Part shown: in pieces, positions 1 through 8,537 of the stretch
How the letters are laid out: the number at the start of each line of letters is the position of its first letter
How positions within the stretch are numbered: the first letter of the stretch is position 1
From: JAICXG01 sp036494545
Lineage (GTDB): Bacteria; Verrucomicrobiota; Verrucomicrobiia; Chthoniobacterales; UBA10450
Assembly (NCBI GenBank): GCA_036494545.1
Contig: DASXOB010000018.1
Span: 61,312 to 125,311, forward strand
DNA length: 64,000 nt
Direction: 5' to 3'
The notes under the pieces: generated by a model
Database searches by the model: none
Told to the model about the DNA's origin: nothing
The model's input: only the letters and a program-made list of their open reading frames with translations
Made by a program: the position numbers and the translations under genes

Positions 1-2286
1 ACGCCCGACCACACGACCGGCCTCTGGGATTCCGGCATCAAAAATAGCGGTGCCACTTTCAGTCACACCTTTAGCGCCGCTGGAAGTTTTCCCTACTTCT
101 GTACCGTTCATGGCAGCTGCTGCAACATGAAGGGCACCGTGGTTGTCAGCGCGTCGACGCCATCGCCAACCCCGACGCCCAGTCCAAGCCCAACTCCAAC
201 CCCGACGCCAACTCCCACACCTTCACCTACGCCACTTTTACCGCTTATTGGCCAGGGACCCGCCAAGGTTCACTTGCAGACCATCGCAAGCGGACTCACG
301 GCGCCTAACGATCTTGTCCCATCCGACGACGGCCGCCTCTTTGTCGTCGGGCAAACTGGCCAGGTCCGCCTGATCAAGGACGGGGCGCTGGTTACGACGC
401 CATTTCTCAATGTCTCTGCGCGGCTCGTGCCGCTCATGCCAAGTTATGACGAGCGCGGCCTGCTCGGCTTTGCTTTTCATCCGGGATTTAGTGATTCAAC
501 CAGTCCCGGTTTCAGGAAGTTCTACACCTACACCAGCGAGCCGGTTGCAGGTGCGGCCGATTTCACAGAGCCAGATCCGAGCGCTTTCGATCATCAGAGC
601 GTAATAGCCGAGTGGCAGGTCTCCGCCACCAATCCTGACGTGGCCGACCCGGCAAGTCGCCGCGAAGTGCTACGGATCGACGAGCCGCAGTTCAATCATA
701 ACGGCGGCAAGCTGGCCTTTCGCCCCGGCGAACCTTATCTCTACATTTCGTTAGGCGACGGCGGTGCCGCCAACGACGTGGGTGATGGCCACAACACCAT
801 CACCGGCAACGGCCAGGACCTCACAGTTGTCCTGGGCAAGATCCTGCGCATCGATCCGCTTGATCCCAGCCTAACGAGCGGCAGCGCCGACCCGGCGAGC
901 GCCAACGGCAAGTATCGCGTGCCGGCAAGCAACCCCTTTGCAGGTAGCAAAACGGCAGTCCACGAAATCTATGCCTACGGTTTGCGTAATCCTTTTCGTT
1001 TTTCCTTCGACGCCGAGAGCGATCGCCTCATCGTGGGTGACGTTGGGCAAAACAACGTCGAGGAAGTGGATTTCGTAGAGGCGGGCAAAAACTACGGCTG
1101 GAATCGCAAAGAAGGCACTTTCCTCTTTAATCCTGACGACGGTACAGTCATACCGGACCCATCGCCCGATCCTTCCCTCACTGATCCAGTCCTGGAATAC
1201 AGTCACTCTGACGGCATCGCAGTGCTCGGCGGCTTCATCGATCGCGGAGCAGGAGTTCCAGCTCTCGACGGCCTCTATGTGTTCGGTGACCTTAGTGGCA
1301 CGAACGCTGCCCGCCTCTTTTACAGCGATTTCACCGACGGCCTCATCCAGGAACTGCGTCTCGACGACCCGACTCGTCTCGATGGCCTTTTCCTCAAAGG
1401 TTTTGGCACAGATAACACCGGCGAAGTTTACGCGCTGATTGATTCCAACATTGGCCCCAGCGGCACTGGCGGCGAAGTCGATAAGATTGTTTCCATAACT
1501 CCTTCACCGGCCTTTGTGAATCTCTCCACGCGTCTGCTTGTTGAGACCGGCGAGAATGTCCTTATCGGCGGCTTCATCATCACAGGCAGCGATGGCGAAG
1601 ATGTTGTCCTGCGTGGTATCGGTCCCTCCCTTACTGTCAACGGCCAGGCTCTTACTGGACTCTTGCCCGATCCTAAAATCGAACTCCACGACGGTAGCGG
1701 AGCGGTTATCGCCACGAACGACAACTGGATGGATGGCCCCGATAAGATGAAAATCCAGGACGACGGCCTTGCACCCAAAAACAATCTAGAGTCCGCCCTT
1801 CTTGCTCACCTGCAACCGGGTAACTATACCGTCATCCTAAGTGACGCGAAGGGGGCCTCCGGCATAGGCCTCGTCGAGCTTTACGCCGTCGAGCCGACCG
1901 CTCCAGCGAATCCAGTTAACATCTCCACGCGAGGTCTTGTTCAGACAGGCGACAATATCTTGATCGGCGGCTTCATCATCGGCGGAAGCGACAGCCGCGA
2001 GGTCGTCGTCCGCGGGATCGGCCCCTCCTTAAGCGCAGCCGGCATCAACAATCCATTGCTCGATCCCACCCTCGAACTGCATGACGGCCAGGGAATGTTG
2101 CTCATGAGTAACGACGATTGGCGCGATACCCAGGAGGCCGATATCCTCGCCACCGGCCTCGCCCCTGGTGATGACCGCGAGTCAGCCATTCTTATGACTC
2201 TTGCCGCTGGGAACTATACTGCCGTTCTGCGCGGCGCCGGTGACACAACCGGCGTTGCCCTCGTCGAAGCCTTTCAGCTCCAGTAA
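1..2286 (+). CDS. Secreted cupredoxin - PQQ-type glucose/sorbosone dehydrogenase fusion with two C-terminal GIGPSL repeats (5' partial)
   Basis: The frame is open from the first base, so the gene starts left of the window and the ATG at 127 is internal. The first ~50 codons are the end of a blue-copper cupredoxin: Cys at codon 34 (in YFCTVHG), His at 37 and Met at 43 fit the C-H-M copper ligands. A Pro/Thr-rich linker follows (about codons 50-80), then a glucose/sorbosone dehydrogenase beta-propeller (about 95-475) with GLLGFAFHPGF, NHNGGKLAF, LYISLGDGG, YGLRNPFRFSFD and GDVGQNNVEEVD; family members oxidise sugars using PQQ. Two ~120-residue repeats end the protein, each with STR...LIGGFII...RGIGPSL...NDxW...ESA...YT; the same repeat occurs in the genes at 47650 and 51606. 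Secretion and electron transfer from PQQ to the copper domain are inferences. Confidence 0.9.
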   Translation, partial: TPDHTTGLWDSGIKNSGATFSHTFSAAGSFPYFCTVHGSCCNMKGTVVVSASTPSPTPTPSPSPTPTPTPTPTPSPTPLLPLIGQGPAKVHLQTIASGLTAPNDLVPSDDGRLFVVGQTGQVRLIKDGALVTTPFLNVSARLVPLMPSYDERGLLGFAFHPGFSDSTSPGFRKFYTYTSEPVAGAADFTEPDPSAFDHQSVIAEWQVSATNPDVADPASRREVLRIDEPQFNHNGGKLAFRPGEPYLYISLGDGGAANDVGDGHNTITGNGQDLTVVLGKILRIDPLDPSLTSGSADPASANGKYRVPASNPFAGSKTAVHEIYAYGLRNPFRFSFDAESDRLIVGDVGQNNVEEVDFVEAGKNYGWNRKEGTFLFNPDDGTVIPDPSPDPSLTDPVLEYSHSDGIAVLGGFIDRGAGVPALDGLYVFGDLSGTNAARLFYSDFTDGLIQELRLDDPTRLDGLFLKGFGTDNTGEVYALIDSNIGPSGTGGEVDKIVSITPSPAFVNLSTRLLVETGENVLIGGFIITGSDGEDVVLRGIGPSLTVNGQALTGLLPDPKIELHDGSGAVIATNDNWMDGPDKMKIQDDGLAPKNNLESALLAHLQPGNYTVILSDAKGASGIGLVELYAVEPTAPANPVNISTRGLVQTGDNILIGGFIIGGSDSREVVVRGIGPSLSAAGINNPLLDPTLELHDGQGMLLMSNDDWRDTQEADILATGLAPGDDRESAILMTLAAGNYTAVLRGAGDTTGVALVEAFQLQ

Positions 2287-2436
2287 GCGGGAGAGCTTTA
2301 ATTTCGACCAGCACCGGAGAAGTCACACCGCGCCGTGCACTTGATTTCGCTTTCTTTCTCGCTCTTGTCAGCCAGAAGTGCTTTGGTTATCCCAAAGAGA
2401 CCAACTCGTCTCTCGCTCCAAATCTTTAGACTGACC

Positions 2437-2799
2437 ATGGCTACAGAAGATAAGTGCTGCACGGTCGTTCCTTATTTTAGGATCGCGGCCGGAAAGATGG
2501 CCGAATTTAAGAGTTACTGCGACGAGTTTGTCGCCAGGACAAGAAACGAGCCGAAGTGCCTCTATTATGGCTTCAGCTTTTACGACGACCTCGCCCATTG
2601 CCGCGAAGGCTACGCCGATGCCGAGAGTCTTCTCGCGCATCTGCAAAATATCGGTGCGCTTCTGGAAGAAGCACTCAAGATCGCGGAACTGACGCGACTG
2701 GAGATCCATGGCCCGGCAGAGGAACTCGCAAAGTTGCGCGAACCGCTGGCGAGCCTGAAGCCGCAGTTCTTTGTTCTCGAATACGGCTTTCGTCGTTAG
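2437..2799 (+). CDS. Antibiotic-biosynthesis-monooxygenase-like (ABM/dabb) small protein
   Basis: A 120-residue soluble protein with no signal peptide. An upstream start at 2335 is possible, but the stretch it adds looks like untranslated leader, so the ATG at 2437 (MATEDKCC) is preferred. The pattern (VVPYFRIAAGKMAEFKSYCDEF..., then YYGFSFYDDLAHCREGYADAESLLAHL, ending FVLEYGF) resembles dimeric ferredoxin-like ABM domains. These are found in heme or quinone monooxygenases and in many proteins with no known activity. No catalytic residue can be assigned here, and the neighbours give no pathway. The fold assignment is fairly confident; the function is open. Confidence 0.7.
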   Translation: MATEDKCCTVVPYFRIAAGKMAEFKSYCDEFVARTRNEPKCLYYGFSFYDDLAHCREGYADAESLLAHLQNIGALLEEALKIAELTRLEIHGPAEELAKLREPLASLKPQFFVLEYGFRR

Positions 2800-2908
2800 G
2801 CGTCTTCCGCTGGCAGCGTGCGAGACGCTTTCAGTCAAGACGGTGTCGTAGCTGAATTATCTTTTCCATTGCCAGCAAGAGCTCGTCCCGCTAAACAACA
2901 GCGCGAAC

Positions 2909-3115
2909 ATGCCGGCCCCGGAGGAACTCGCCCGACAAAACATCGATAAGCTGCTTATCGCATGCGGCTGGCTCATTCAGAACTACAAGAAGCTCGATCT
3001 CTCCGCCGGCCGCGGTATCGCCATTCGTGAAGTTCCACTCAAGGAAGGCCGCTGCGACTACCTTCTTCTCATCAATCGCAAGCCCCTAGGGATCAGGGAA
3101 CTCCAGAGTTTATAA
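2909..3115 (+). pseudogene. Fragment of type I restriction endonuclease HsdR (N-terminal part only)
   Basis: The 68 residues match the extreme N-terminus of HsdR-type restriction subunits, with ARQNIDKLL, CGWLIQNYK, LDLSAGRGIAIREVPL and GRCDYLLLINRKPLG. Full HsdR proteins are about 900-1100 residues. Here homology stops just where the PD-(D/E)xK nuclease core (normally ...GVIEAK) should begin, and the frame ends 8 codons later. No hsdM or hsdS gene lies nearby. This is a non-functional remnant of a restriction system. Confidence 0.75.
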
Positions 3116-3116
3116 T

Positions 3117-3386
3117 GTGCGAGGACTTGCGCCGGGCCTGACAGCGCGAATACTCGACTTCCTACAAGGCGCTGTCTACTGTTGGTGCAAGAACCGACCC
3201 AAAGAATGGTTTTCGCTTCAGGACTTAATGGGTGGTGAGAATTACAACTGGCAAGGAACGCCGCTCTTGCCGTTGTACGATAAACATATCGCCACCGGCG
3301 CGTCACACCCTGCCGCGGCTTCCCAGCACGCCCCAGTCACCGGCGCGCCGATCCCAGGCTCTCCGAGAGTGGTGCCCTTCATTTAG
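3117..3386 (+). pseudogene. Fragment of an unrecognised conserved protein
   Basis: This GTG-started frame begins right after the HsdR fragment. The coding-like stretch runs from ARILDFLQGAVYCWCKNR through FSLQDLMGGENYNWQGTPLLPLYDKHI, and it also reads open upstream of the GTG to a stop at 3087. I recognise the style of a small conserved bacterial protein but cannot name it. From about residue 60 the sequence becomes low-quality and Ala/Pro-rich, which suggests the C-terminus is replaced by unrelated DNA. With the HsdR piece it forms a graveyard of mobile or defence-type DNA. Confidence 0.4.
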
Positions 3387-3819
3387 GCTGCGCTATCGCG
3401 CGGGGTAGTCATCAGCATCTATGAAATCCGGCGCGTTGGTTTGCGCTAAATGCTACGCTGCTTAGAACCCGCGCGCCTTGCTCGCCGCGCGGCGTACCGG
3501 CGCATGATGAGCCATTTGCTTGTTTTGTTTTCTCGACACGTTCTCGGCCTGCACGGTATCGCGGTTCGGGATTGAACGATTACTCTTGAATTGGGCTTTG
3601 AGTTTTTGTTTGCGCATAAGTTTATCTTTCTTTCTTTACCCCAGCTTAGCCGAAACTAGGAGTGCGTCTTCGCTTATCGAGACCGCCGTAATAAAGTCGC
3701 CGGAATGGCCCTAAAGCGTAGTTAAATGTCGAGCCCGATCCAAGCGGTGTCGGTCGGGTGTCAGATAACGCCGAGAATTCGCGGGCCTCGTAGCTACATT
3801 TCCGAAACTGATTGCTTAA
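3387..3819. other. Intergenic stretch without a recognisable gene
   Basis: I see no convincing coding sequence here. The short forward frame at 3520-3714 is Leu/Phe-rich, has no ribosome-binding site and does not resemble a known family. The stretch lies between two decayed genes and is probably also decayed. Confidence 0.5.
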
Positions 3820-4801
3820 CCGGGAAAAAACCAGAGCTTCAGGAATGCGCAGAGCCATCCGCCCGAAACCCTTGGTCGGAGATGTAGCTCCGAAAGGGGC
3901 CGGCTCGCTTCCCGATCGTCGGATCAGGAGGTAATCCAACATCTTTCGCGCTCCCAGATCTCTAAAGATTACGAACAGGCTTTCAACGAAGCGATGGGTT
4001 TGCCGCTCAATATCCGCCCGCACGACTCGTGGTCGCCGTCGCATCATGGGAAAAAAGACCAGTACTCATTCGCCTCTATTTTGACTCGCTTCAATAAGGC
4101 GCGCTCGGCCTGCCTCAAGGCCCAAACCGATGCCTCACGCGATGCAGAATCGACCAGGCGCACGGTGACCTGGTTTGCCGGACTTTCTGAAAGTGCCGTC
4201 CCCGTGTATGCGGGCGATCACATTCTTGGCTTTCTGGAGACGGGCGAAGTGATGCTAAAGAATCCAAGCAGGAAACACTTTGCGGGCATTACTCGGCAGC
4301 TCCGCGCCTGGGGCTACAAGACCGATTGGAAACGACTGGAACGAGCTTACTTTCGGTCGTGCGTCTTATCGCCGCGCCGGTACCGGGCGATGTTGCGATT
4401 GCTCAATATTTTTGCGGAGCACCTTTCCATATTGTCGAATCAGTTGGTGGTAATGCGCGAAAAGGATGAGTCCGCTAACATGGCGCGCGCGCGGCAGTTC
4501 ATCGAAACGCATCAAGCAGAACCGCTCTCGCTCGGACGGGTGGCCCGGTCGGCTAACATTAGCCGGCATTATTTTTGCAAGATGTTCAAGAAGGCGACGA
4601 AGGTGACTTTCGTCGACTATCTCTCCCGCGTGCGAGTGGAGAAAGCCAAGGCCCTTTGCTCAACCCCAATTCGCGCGTAAGCGAAGCTGCCTTCGGCAGC
4701 GGATTTCAATCCATGACGAACTTCAATCGCGCTTTCCGGCGAATTGTCGGGCGACTCCTACGCAATTCCGCAAATCGCTCCCTAGGCTGCGGCGTTCCTA
4801 A
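3820..4801 (+). pseudogene. PocR-type sensor / AraC-family regulator, disrupted by two frameshifts
   Basis: Coding similarity runs through three frames. Frame one (from a stop at 3817-3819 to ~4650) has the PocR-like sensor: VIQHLSRSQISKDYEQAF, then MGLPLNIRPHDSW, SACLKAQ, GFLETGEVML and SILSNQLVV. It continues into the AraC helix-turn-helix (LSLGRVARSANISRHYFCKMFKKATKVTFVDYLSRVRVEKAKAL). A shift near 4650 moves the second HTH helix into the next frame (LLNPNSRVSEAAFGSGFQSMTNFNRAFRRIVG), and a shift near 4750 moves the last residues (TPTQFRKSLP) into the third. No ATG, GTG or TTG exists upstream of the homologous start before the stop at 3817. An intact relative would be ~300 residues and would control sugar or carboxylate genes. 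Two indels plus a lost start make real decay likelier than a sequencing error. Confidence 0.85.
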
Positions 4802-5285
4802 AAAGCGGCTAATTGGCGCAGGGTAAGATTTCGGCGCTCCTGGGTTTCGCCGAGAGCAAATAAGCTATCTCGAAGCACTCGCCATTTCAGCCTTTCCAGG
4901 CGGTTGTCTCGTTTTCCCGTGCGCGATCGCTGCGATCGCTTCAAGGCTAATTATTTCTGTTATAACCGCCGAAAAATTGCTCTTGGGAACACTGATTCAT
5001 GTGAAGGCGACGCTGAACAAATATCACAATCGCCCCATCGCCACGCAGGAGATCATCGTTTTACTCGGCCCCATGGCGCGCCATGCCGGTCGAAGACTTC
5101 ATAATCTCCGCGGCTTTTTGGTGAACAACGACGAAAAGATTGACGCCGGGCACTTCGACTGAACGCAGTTCAAAATAAAGGGTTACCATAACTCGTATGG
5201 TCTTGGAAGGCCAACCGTGCGTCACAAGCTACTCAATAGGTCGCAGCCGCAACGGATCTGTAACTGTAGGTTGCGAGCCGATGCT
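4802..5285. other. Intergenic stretch, no supported gene
   Basis: Two overlapping short forward frames (4904-5104 and 4977-5162) are open. Neither has a ribosome-binding site, and I do not recognise either. The 4977 frame has a fairly protein-like composition and might be a small gene or a relic, but the support is weak. The right end lies downstream of the reverse-strand GlsB-like gene. Confidence 0.4.
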
Positions 5286-5549
5286 CTATCCGATGCGCGG
5301 GAAATGGATCTTTAGTTTATAGCAGATGAAGAGAATCAAGATCGCGCCCAGCGTGGAGAAAATGATGCCGGCGGGATGAAAACGTTCGTTGGCCGGCCGC
5401 GAAAACAAATGGGTGACCGCCCCGCCGACAATCGAACCGATTATTCCGAGTATGATTGTCCAAAAGATCGTCATGTGCACGTGCATGACCGATTTGGCAA
5501 TCACACCCGCGATTAAACCCACCAGAATATACCAGATTAAATGAAACAT
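5286..5549 (-). CDS. GlsB/YeaQ/YmgE-family stress-response membrane protein
   Basis: An 87-residue, very hydrophobic protein with three predicted membrane helices (about residues 3-20, 27-46 and 60-78). The Gly-rich pattern (LVGLIAGVIAKSV, IILGIIGSIVGGAV, GIIFSTLGAILIL) is typical of the transglycosylase-associated GlsB/YeaQ family. The length is normal (~80-90). A good ribosome-binding site (GGAGG) lies 6 bases before the ATG on the reverse strand. Members are inner-membrane proteins induced by stress or stationary phase and have no known enzymatic activity. The gene stands alone. Confidence 0.9.
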   Translation of the reverse strand: MFHLIWYILVGLIAGVIAKSVMHVHMTIFWTIILGIIGSIVGGAVTHLFSRPANERFHPAGIIFSTLGAILILFICYKLKIHFPRIG

Positions 5550-5832
5550 CGTTTTTCCTCCGTCAGTTTTCTATCAACCCTGGCCAGTTTGGGCAAGCGC
5601 TTTGGGAACTACGAGGCTTTTCTGCCGTGAAATCCAAACTCGGCATCCTTTGGCTCAACGACGCGCGAACGCGCGTAACGGTCTTGTCGCCGAGATGACG
5701 GTGAGATGGATCTAAGTGGCATCGATTCCAAAGTTGCGTGATCGGCCATAGGCAACCACTTTGACATGGTTCAACGGCGGGTAGATCCGAGTCAACTGCC
5801 AAGGTTATTCGCGCTGACTGCATCCAATCCTT

Positions 5833-6465
5833 ATGTTCAAGAACTTATTATTCGCATTCCTCATTCCCGCCCTGACCGCTTCGGTGGGTTTGGCCCAGGA
5901 AACTAAGACAGCAATCTTCGCCGGCGGATGTTTCTGGTGCATGCAACCTGAGTTCGATCACACCAGCGGCGTCATCAAGACCACTGTGGGTTATACCGGC
6001 GGGAACGCCTCCGATGCGAATTACCCGGCAGTGTCCAGTCATAAGACCAAGCACCGCGAATCGATCGAAGTCACCTATGATCCGACAAAGGTTTCTTACC
6101 AAAAACTACTCGCTGTCTATTGGAGCAATATCGATCCCACTCAGGTGGACGGCCAGTTCGCCGACATTGGCCCGAGTTATCAGGCGGCGATTTATTATGG
6201 CAACCCGGAGGAGAAGAGAATTGCGGAAGCCTCGAAGGAAGCGCTGGGCAAATCCGGCAAATATGATGCCCCGATCGTTACCCAGATTCTTCCCGCGATG
6301 AAATTCTATCCGGCGGAGGAATATCACCAGAAATATTATCTGAAGAATCCGTCCGACTACCAAGCGTATCACGTCGGGTCCGGTCGGGAGGCTTATCAGC
6401 AGAAGATGGCGGCCAAGGGTCAGGGTAGCAAGGCGTCGTCACCTCAGCCCTCACCGACTCCGTAA
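5833..6465 (+). CDS. msrA: Peptide methionine sulfoxide reductase A, exported form
   Basis: MsrA reduces methionine-S-sulfoxide in oxidised proteins. The catalytic motif GGCFWC (Cys33 and Cys36) follows a signal peptide of about 20 residues (LLFAFLIPALTASVGLAQ), so this copy should act in the periplasm or envelope. Other family signatures are VGYTGG, IEVTYDPTKVSY, SNIDPTQVDGQFADIGPSYQ and EEYHQKYYLKNP. The usual TGHAE patch reads KTKHRE, a variation. The 210 residues end in a Pro/Ser-rich tail. It stands alone, and no MsrB is seen nearby. Confidence 0.95.
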   Translation: MFKNLLFAFLIPALTASVGLAQETKTAIFAGGCFWCMQPEFDHTSGVIKTTVGYTGGNASDANYPAVSSHKTKHRESIEVTYDPTKVSYQKLLAVYWSNIDPTQVDGQFADIGPSYQAAIYYGNPEEKRIAEASKEALGKSGKYDAPIVTQILPAMKFYPAEEYHQKYYLKNPSDYQAYHVGSGREAYQQKMAAKGQGSKASSPQPSPTP

Positions 6466-6662
6466 TGGCTCGAGCGTCCTTGCCAGAATATATTTTTGGC
6501 AAACAGTTTGATGCTCCCTGACAGGACGATGATGAATCAGGTTCCTGCCAAGGACAAGAACCACCATTCCGCGACGGCGCGTGGCTACGTTGGATGAAGC
6601 AGGCGTATGGCACGGGCCCGCACTCTGGAAATTCGGAGTACGCGAGCTTATCTTCTCTCGCC

Positions 6663-6884
6663 ATGATTGAGTCACGGGACATCGCGGTTTGGGTCGCCTC
6701 CGCGGTTCTTGCCATCGGGATCGGCTGGAGTCGCTACGCCAAGGCCAAATCGCGCAACGATCTTGTCCGTTCTTTTGCCGCGATGAATCCAGAGCAGCGC
6801 AAGAAAATGATCAGCCGCCTCAATCCTCAAATGGCAATGGAAGTGCGACAGGAATTGCTCGAACGTTTCGGAATCCTTGTCTGA
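6663..6884 (+). CDS. Small membrane-anchored hypothetical protein
   Basis: The frame opens at 6594, but the ATG at 6663 (MIESRDIAVWV) gives a compact 73-residue protein: one N-terminal membrane helix (about residues 6-22, IAVWVASAVLAIGIGW) followed by a basic, helical cytoplasmic tail (MNPEQRKKMISRLNPQMAMEVRQELLERFGI). No family is recognised. No strong ribosome-binding site precedes either start. The regular helical tail makes it more likely real than not. Confidence 0.5.
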   Translation: MIESRDIAVWVASAVLAIGIGWSRYAKAKSRNDLVRSFAAMNPEQRKKMISRLNPQMAMEVRQELLERFGILV

Positions 6885-6959
6885 TTTTGCGCGGACGTGA
6901 CGCTCGTTGGCCAGCGGTTTTCTGGCCCGCTCTCCTGCGACCTTTTTGTTAGGCGCGAA

Positions 6960-7130
6960 TCAATGCCTGGGCATGAATGCCGTGCCGGCTGCGCTCGGCT
7001 GCGGTCCCGGGTTCGTGTTTACACCCGCGCCGCTGTTCGAAGGTGTCTCGTAGGAAACTTCGTCTCGGTTGGCACAACCTCCCGCACCAAGGCTCGCGAG
7101 ACAAAGAAGCAGCACGATTGTCTTTTTCAT
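6960..7130 (-). CDS. Small lipoprotein, 56 residues
   Basis: The gene reads MKKTIVLLLCLASLGAGGC and continues with a polar Asn/Gly/Pro-rich tail ending MPRH. The lipobox GAGGC places the lipidated Cys at residue 19, so the mature part is only ~38 residues. A strong ribosome-binding site (AAGGAG) lies 6 bases upstream of the ATG. Tiny Gly/Asn-rich lipoproteins of this entericidin-like style are common in Gram-negative envelopes. No function can be assigned. The signal peptide, lipobox and Shine-Dalgarno sequence together make the call solid despite its size. Confidence 0.8.
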   Translation of the reverse strand: MKKTIVLLLCLASLGAGGCANRDEVSYETPSNSGAGVNTNPGPQPSAAGTAFMPRH

Positions 7131-7273
7131 CTTTCTCCTTTAATCGCATCACGCCAGCCTGCCAAGGACAGACAGCTGCTTCGGCTCTCCTTCCAAAGGT
7201 AACAAATCTGTTACCAATCGCACGTTGCTCAAGCTCCCCTGTCGCGAGATACAAAAGGAGGGGACAGCATAAC

Positions 7274-7525
7274 ATGCCAAGGAAAGCAGATGAACCGGAG
7301 CGGTTCCTCCTTTTGGACGAAAACCTGACCGTTGTCGCACGTTCAACGCAAGGAAAGCGCGTGCGGCCGTTTCGCCGCCGATCGAGGAAGCGACAAGCCT
7401 ACTCGCCGCAGCTGGAAATGGCGGCGTCGCCTCCGCCCTTCGATTCCCTCATGCGCACACGCAAATTAATCATGGCCGCCGTGCGTGTCTGGGAATTGCG
7501 CAATGGAATCCACGATCCAGCTTGA
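7274..7525 (+). CDS. Small basic hypothetical protein
   Basis: The 83 residues start at an ATG preceded by a strong AAAGGAGG ribosome-binding site, which decides this start over the longer open frame from 6977. The protein is soluble and strongly basic in its middle (RVRPFRRRSRKRQ), and ends MRTRKLIMAAVRVWELRNG. It could bind nucleic acid, but there is no recognisable domain. It sits alone, divergent from the small lipoprotein at 6960-7130. Confidence 0.55.
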   Translation: MPRKADEPERFLLLDENLTVVARSTQGKRVRPFRRRSRKRQAYSPQLEMAASPPPFDSLMRTRKLIMAAVRVWELRNGIHDPA

Positions 7526-7602
7526 TGAGTTTCAGCTTTCGGTTTAGCGCCTGACGAGAAAAAGAGCTTGCCAGTACGCCGCGAGATGAGATTCAGTCGC
7601 GC

Positions 7603-7884
7603 ATGAGCAAATTGATCACGCGCTACGGACTTATCGTCATTTTTGTTCTCTCCTCTTCCGCCCTTACTCAGGCCGCGTCACCTCGCACCTACCAGGTGAC
7701 TGGTCCGGTGCTCGAGGTAACTAACGACCTGATCGTGGTGCAAAAGGGTAAAGAGCGCTGGGAGGTCGCGCGCGATGGCAACACCAAGGTTACGGGCGAC
7801 ATTAAGGTCGGCGCCAAGGTGACCGTCATGTACACCATGACTGCCACTGCCGTAGAGGCGAAAGGCGAGAAGCCGGCCAAGTAA
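7603..7884 (+). CDS. Small exported protein with a DUF5666-like beta-barrel domain
   Basis: The 93-residue protein has a signal peptide (residues ~1-24, LIVIFVLSSSALTQAAS) followed by a small beta domain: YQVTGPVLEVTNDLIVVQKGKERWEV, GDIKVGAKVTVMYTM, TAVEAK. This pattern of strands with a GAKVTV turn is typical of the OB-like DUF5666 group of secreted bacterial proteins. No enzymatic activity is known for them. It is a single gene followed by the hairpin element at 7984. Confidence 0.7.
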   Translation: MSKLITRYGLIVIFVLSSSALTQAASPRTYQVTGPVLEVTNDLIVVQKGKERWEVARDGNTKVTGDIKVGAKVTVMYTMTATAVEAKGEKPAK

Positions 7885-7975
7885 TCGGAAAGATTTCCGT
7901 TTTGGTGCGGGGCAAGGCCAGCGCGGAACCATCCGCGAGCGAATTTTCCGTAAAACTCGTCAGGTCGCGATCTGG

Positions 7976-8025
7976 CGCCGCCCGGTAGTGGCTCAGTTGC
8001 CAAATTGGGCCACTACCCGCCGGCC
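7976..8025. mobile_element. Hairpin element, copy A (34 bp core 7984-8017)
   Basis: The core has inverted ends GGTAGTGGC (7984-7992) and GCCACTACC (8009-8017). Pairing continues inward with two G-T wobbles, so almost the whole element folds into one hairpin. The eight bases on each side, CGCCGCCC (7976-7983) and CGCCGGCC (8018-8025), match at 7 of 8 positions, like an aged target-site duplication. It aligns along its length with copy B at 60475-60509. It lies between two small exported-protein genes and could also affect transcription. Confidence 0.6.
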
Positions 8026-8098
8026 AGGTACGACTAAGGTCCTATGCGCGGCGTGATGAGGAAAGCTCAGTATCCTTCAAAAAAGGAAGGAAATCAGT

Positions 8099-8503
8099 AT
8101 GAAACTGGCGGTCAAGACGATCTTTGCGCTCACGCTGCTGGCGATTGCCGGCGGTTGCGCCTCTACTACATCCACAAAAACGGATTTACTCTCCGCAGCT
8201 GGCTTTAAGCTGATGCCGGCGGATACGCCAAAGAAGCAAGAGTTGCTGCGAACTTTGCCCCCCGACAAGATAACCTTGATCACCTGGAAGGGGAAACAGT
8301 TCTACGTTCAGCCCGATACTCCTAACAATCAGGCGTATGTGGGAACGCCGAAAGAGTATCAGGCGTATCTCCAACTCCGGTTGGCCCAGCAAATGAGCAA
8401 TGACCAGGTCATGGCTGCGGCGATGAACCGAGACGCCATGTATGGCTGGGGCAACGCATGGGGGCCGGGCTTCTACGGCGGCTTCTATGGCCGGCGCTGG
8501 TGA
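8099..8503 (+). CDS. Lipoprotein of unknown function
   Basis: A 134-residue lipoprotein: signal MKLAVKTIFALTLLAIAGGC with the lipidated Cys at residue 20, then a short Thr/Ser spacer and a compact domain (LSAAGFKLMPADTPKKQELL, LPPDKITLITWKGKQFYVQPD, AYVGTPKEYQAYLQLRL). The C-terminus is rich in Gly, Trp and Tyr (YGWGNAWGPGFYGG). A purine-rich ribosome-binding site (AAGGAAGG) lies just upstream. I recognise this as a style of conserved hypothetical lipoprotein, with no known role. It is probably monocistronic. Confidence 0.75.
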   Translation: MKLAVKTIFALTLLAIAGGCASTTSTKTDLLSAAGFKLMPADTPKKQELLRTLPPDKITLITWKGKQFYVQPDTPNNQAYVGTPKEYQAYLQLRLAQQMSNDQVMAAAMNRDAMYGWGNAWGPGFYGGFYGRRW

Positions 8504-8537
8504 TTAGCGACAAGCGTTAGCCGATGTAAAGGTAACC

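Noticed and set aside
160..235. Low-complexity CCAACCCC-type tract
   Set aside because: It encodes the Pro/Thr linker between cupredoxin and dehydrogenase, so it is coding, not a DNA repeat element.
3646..4047. Reverse-strand frame at the start of the AraC pseudogene
   Set aside because: Antisense to the PocR-like domain, which is clearly coding on the other strand.
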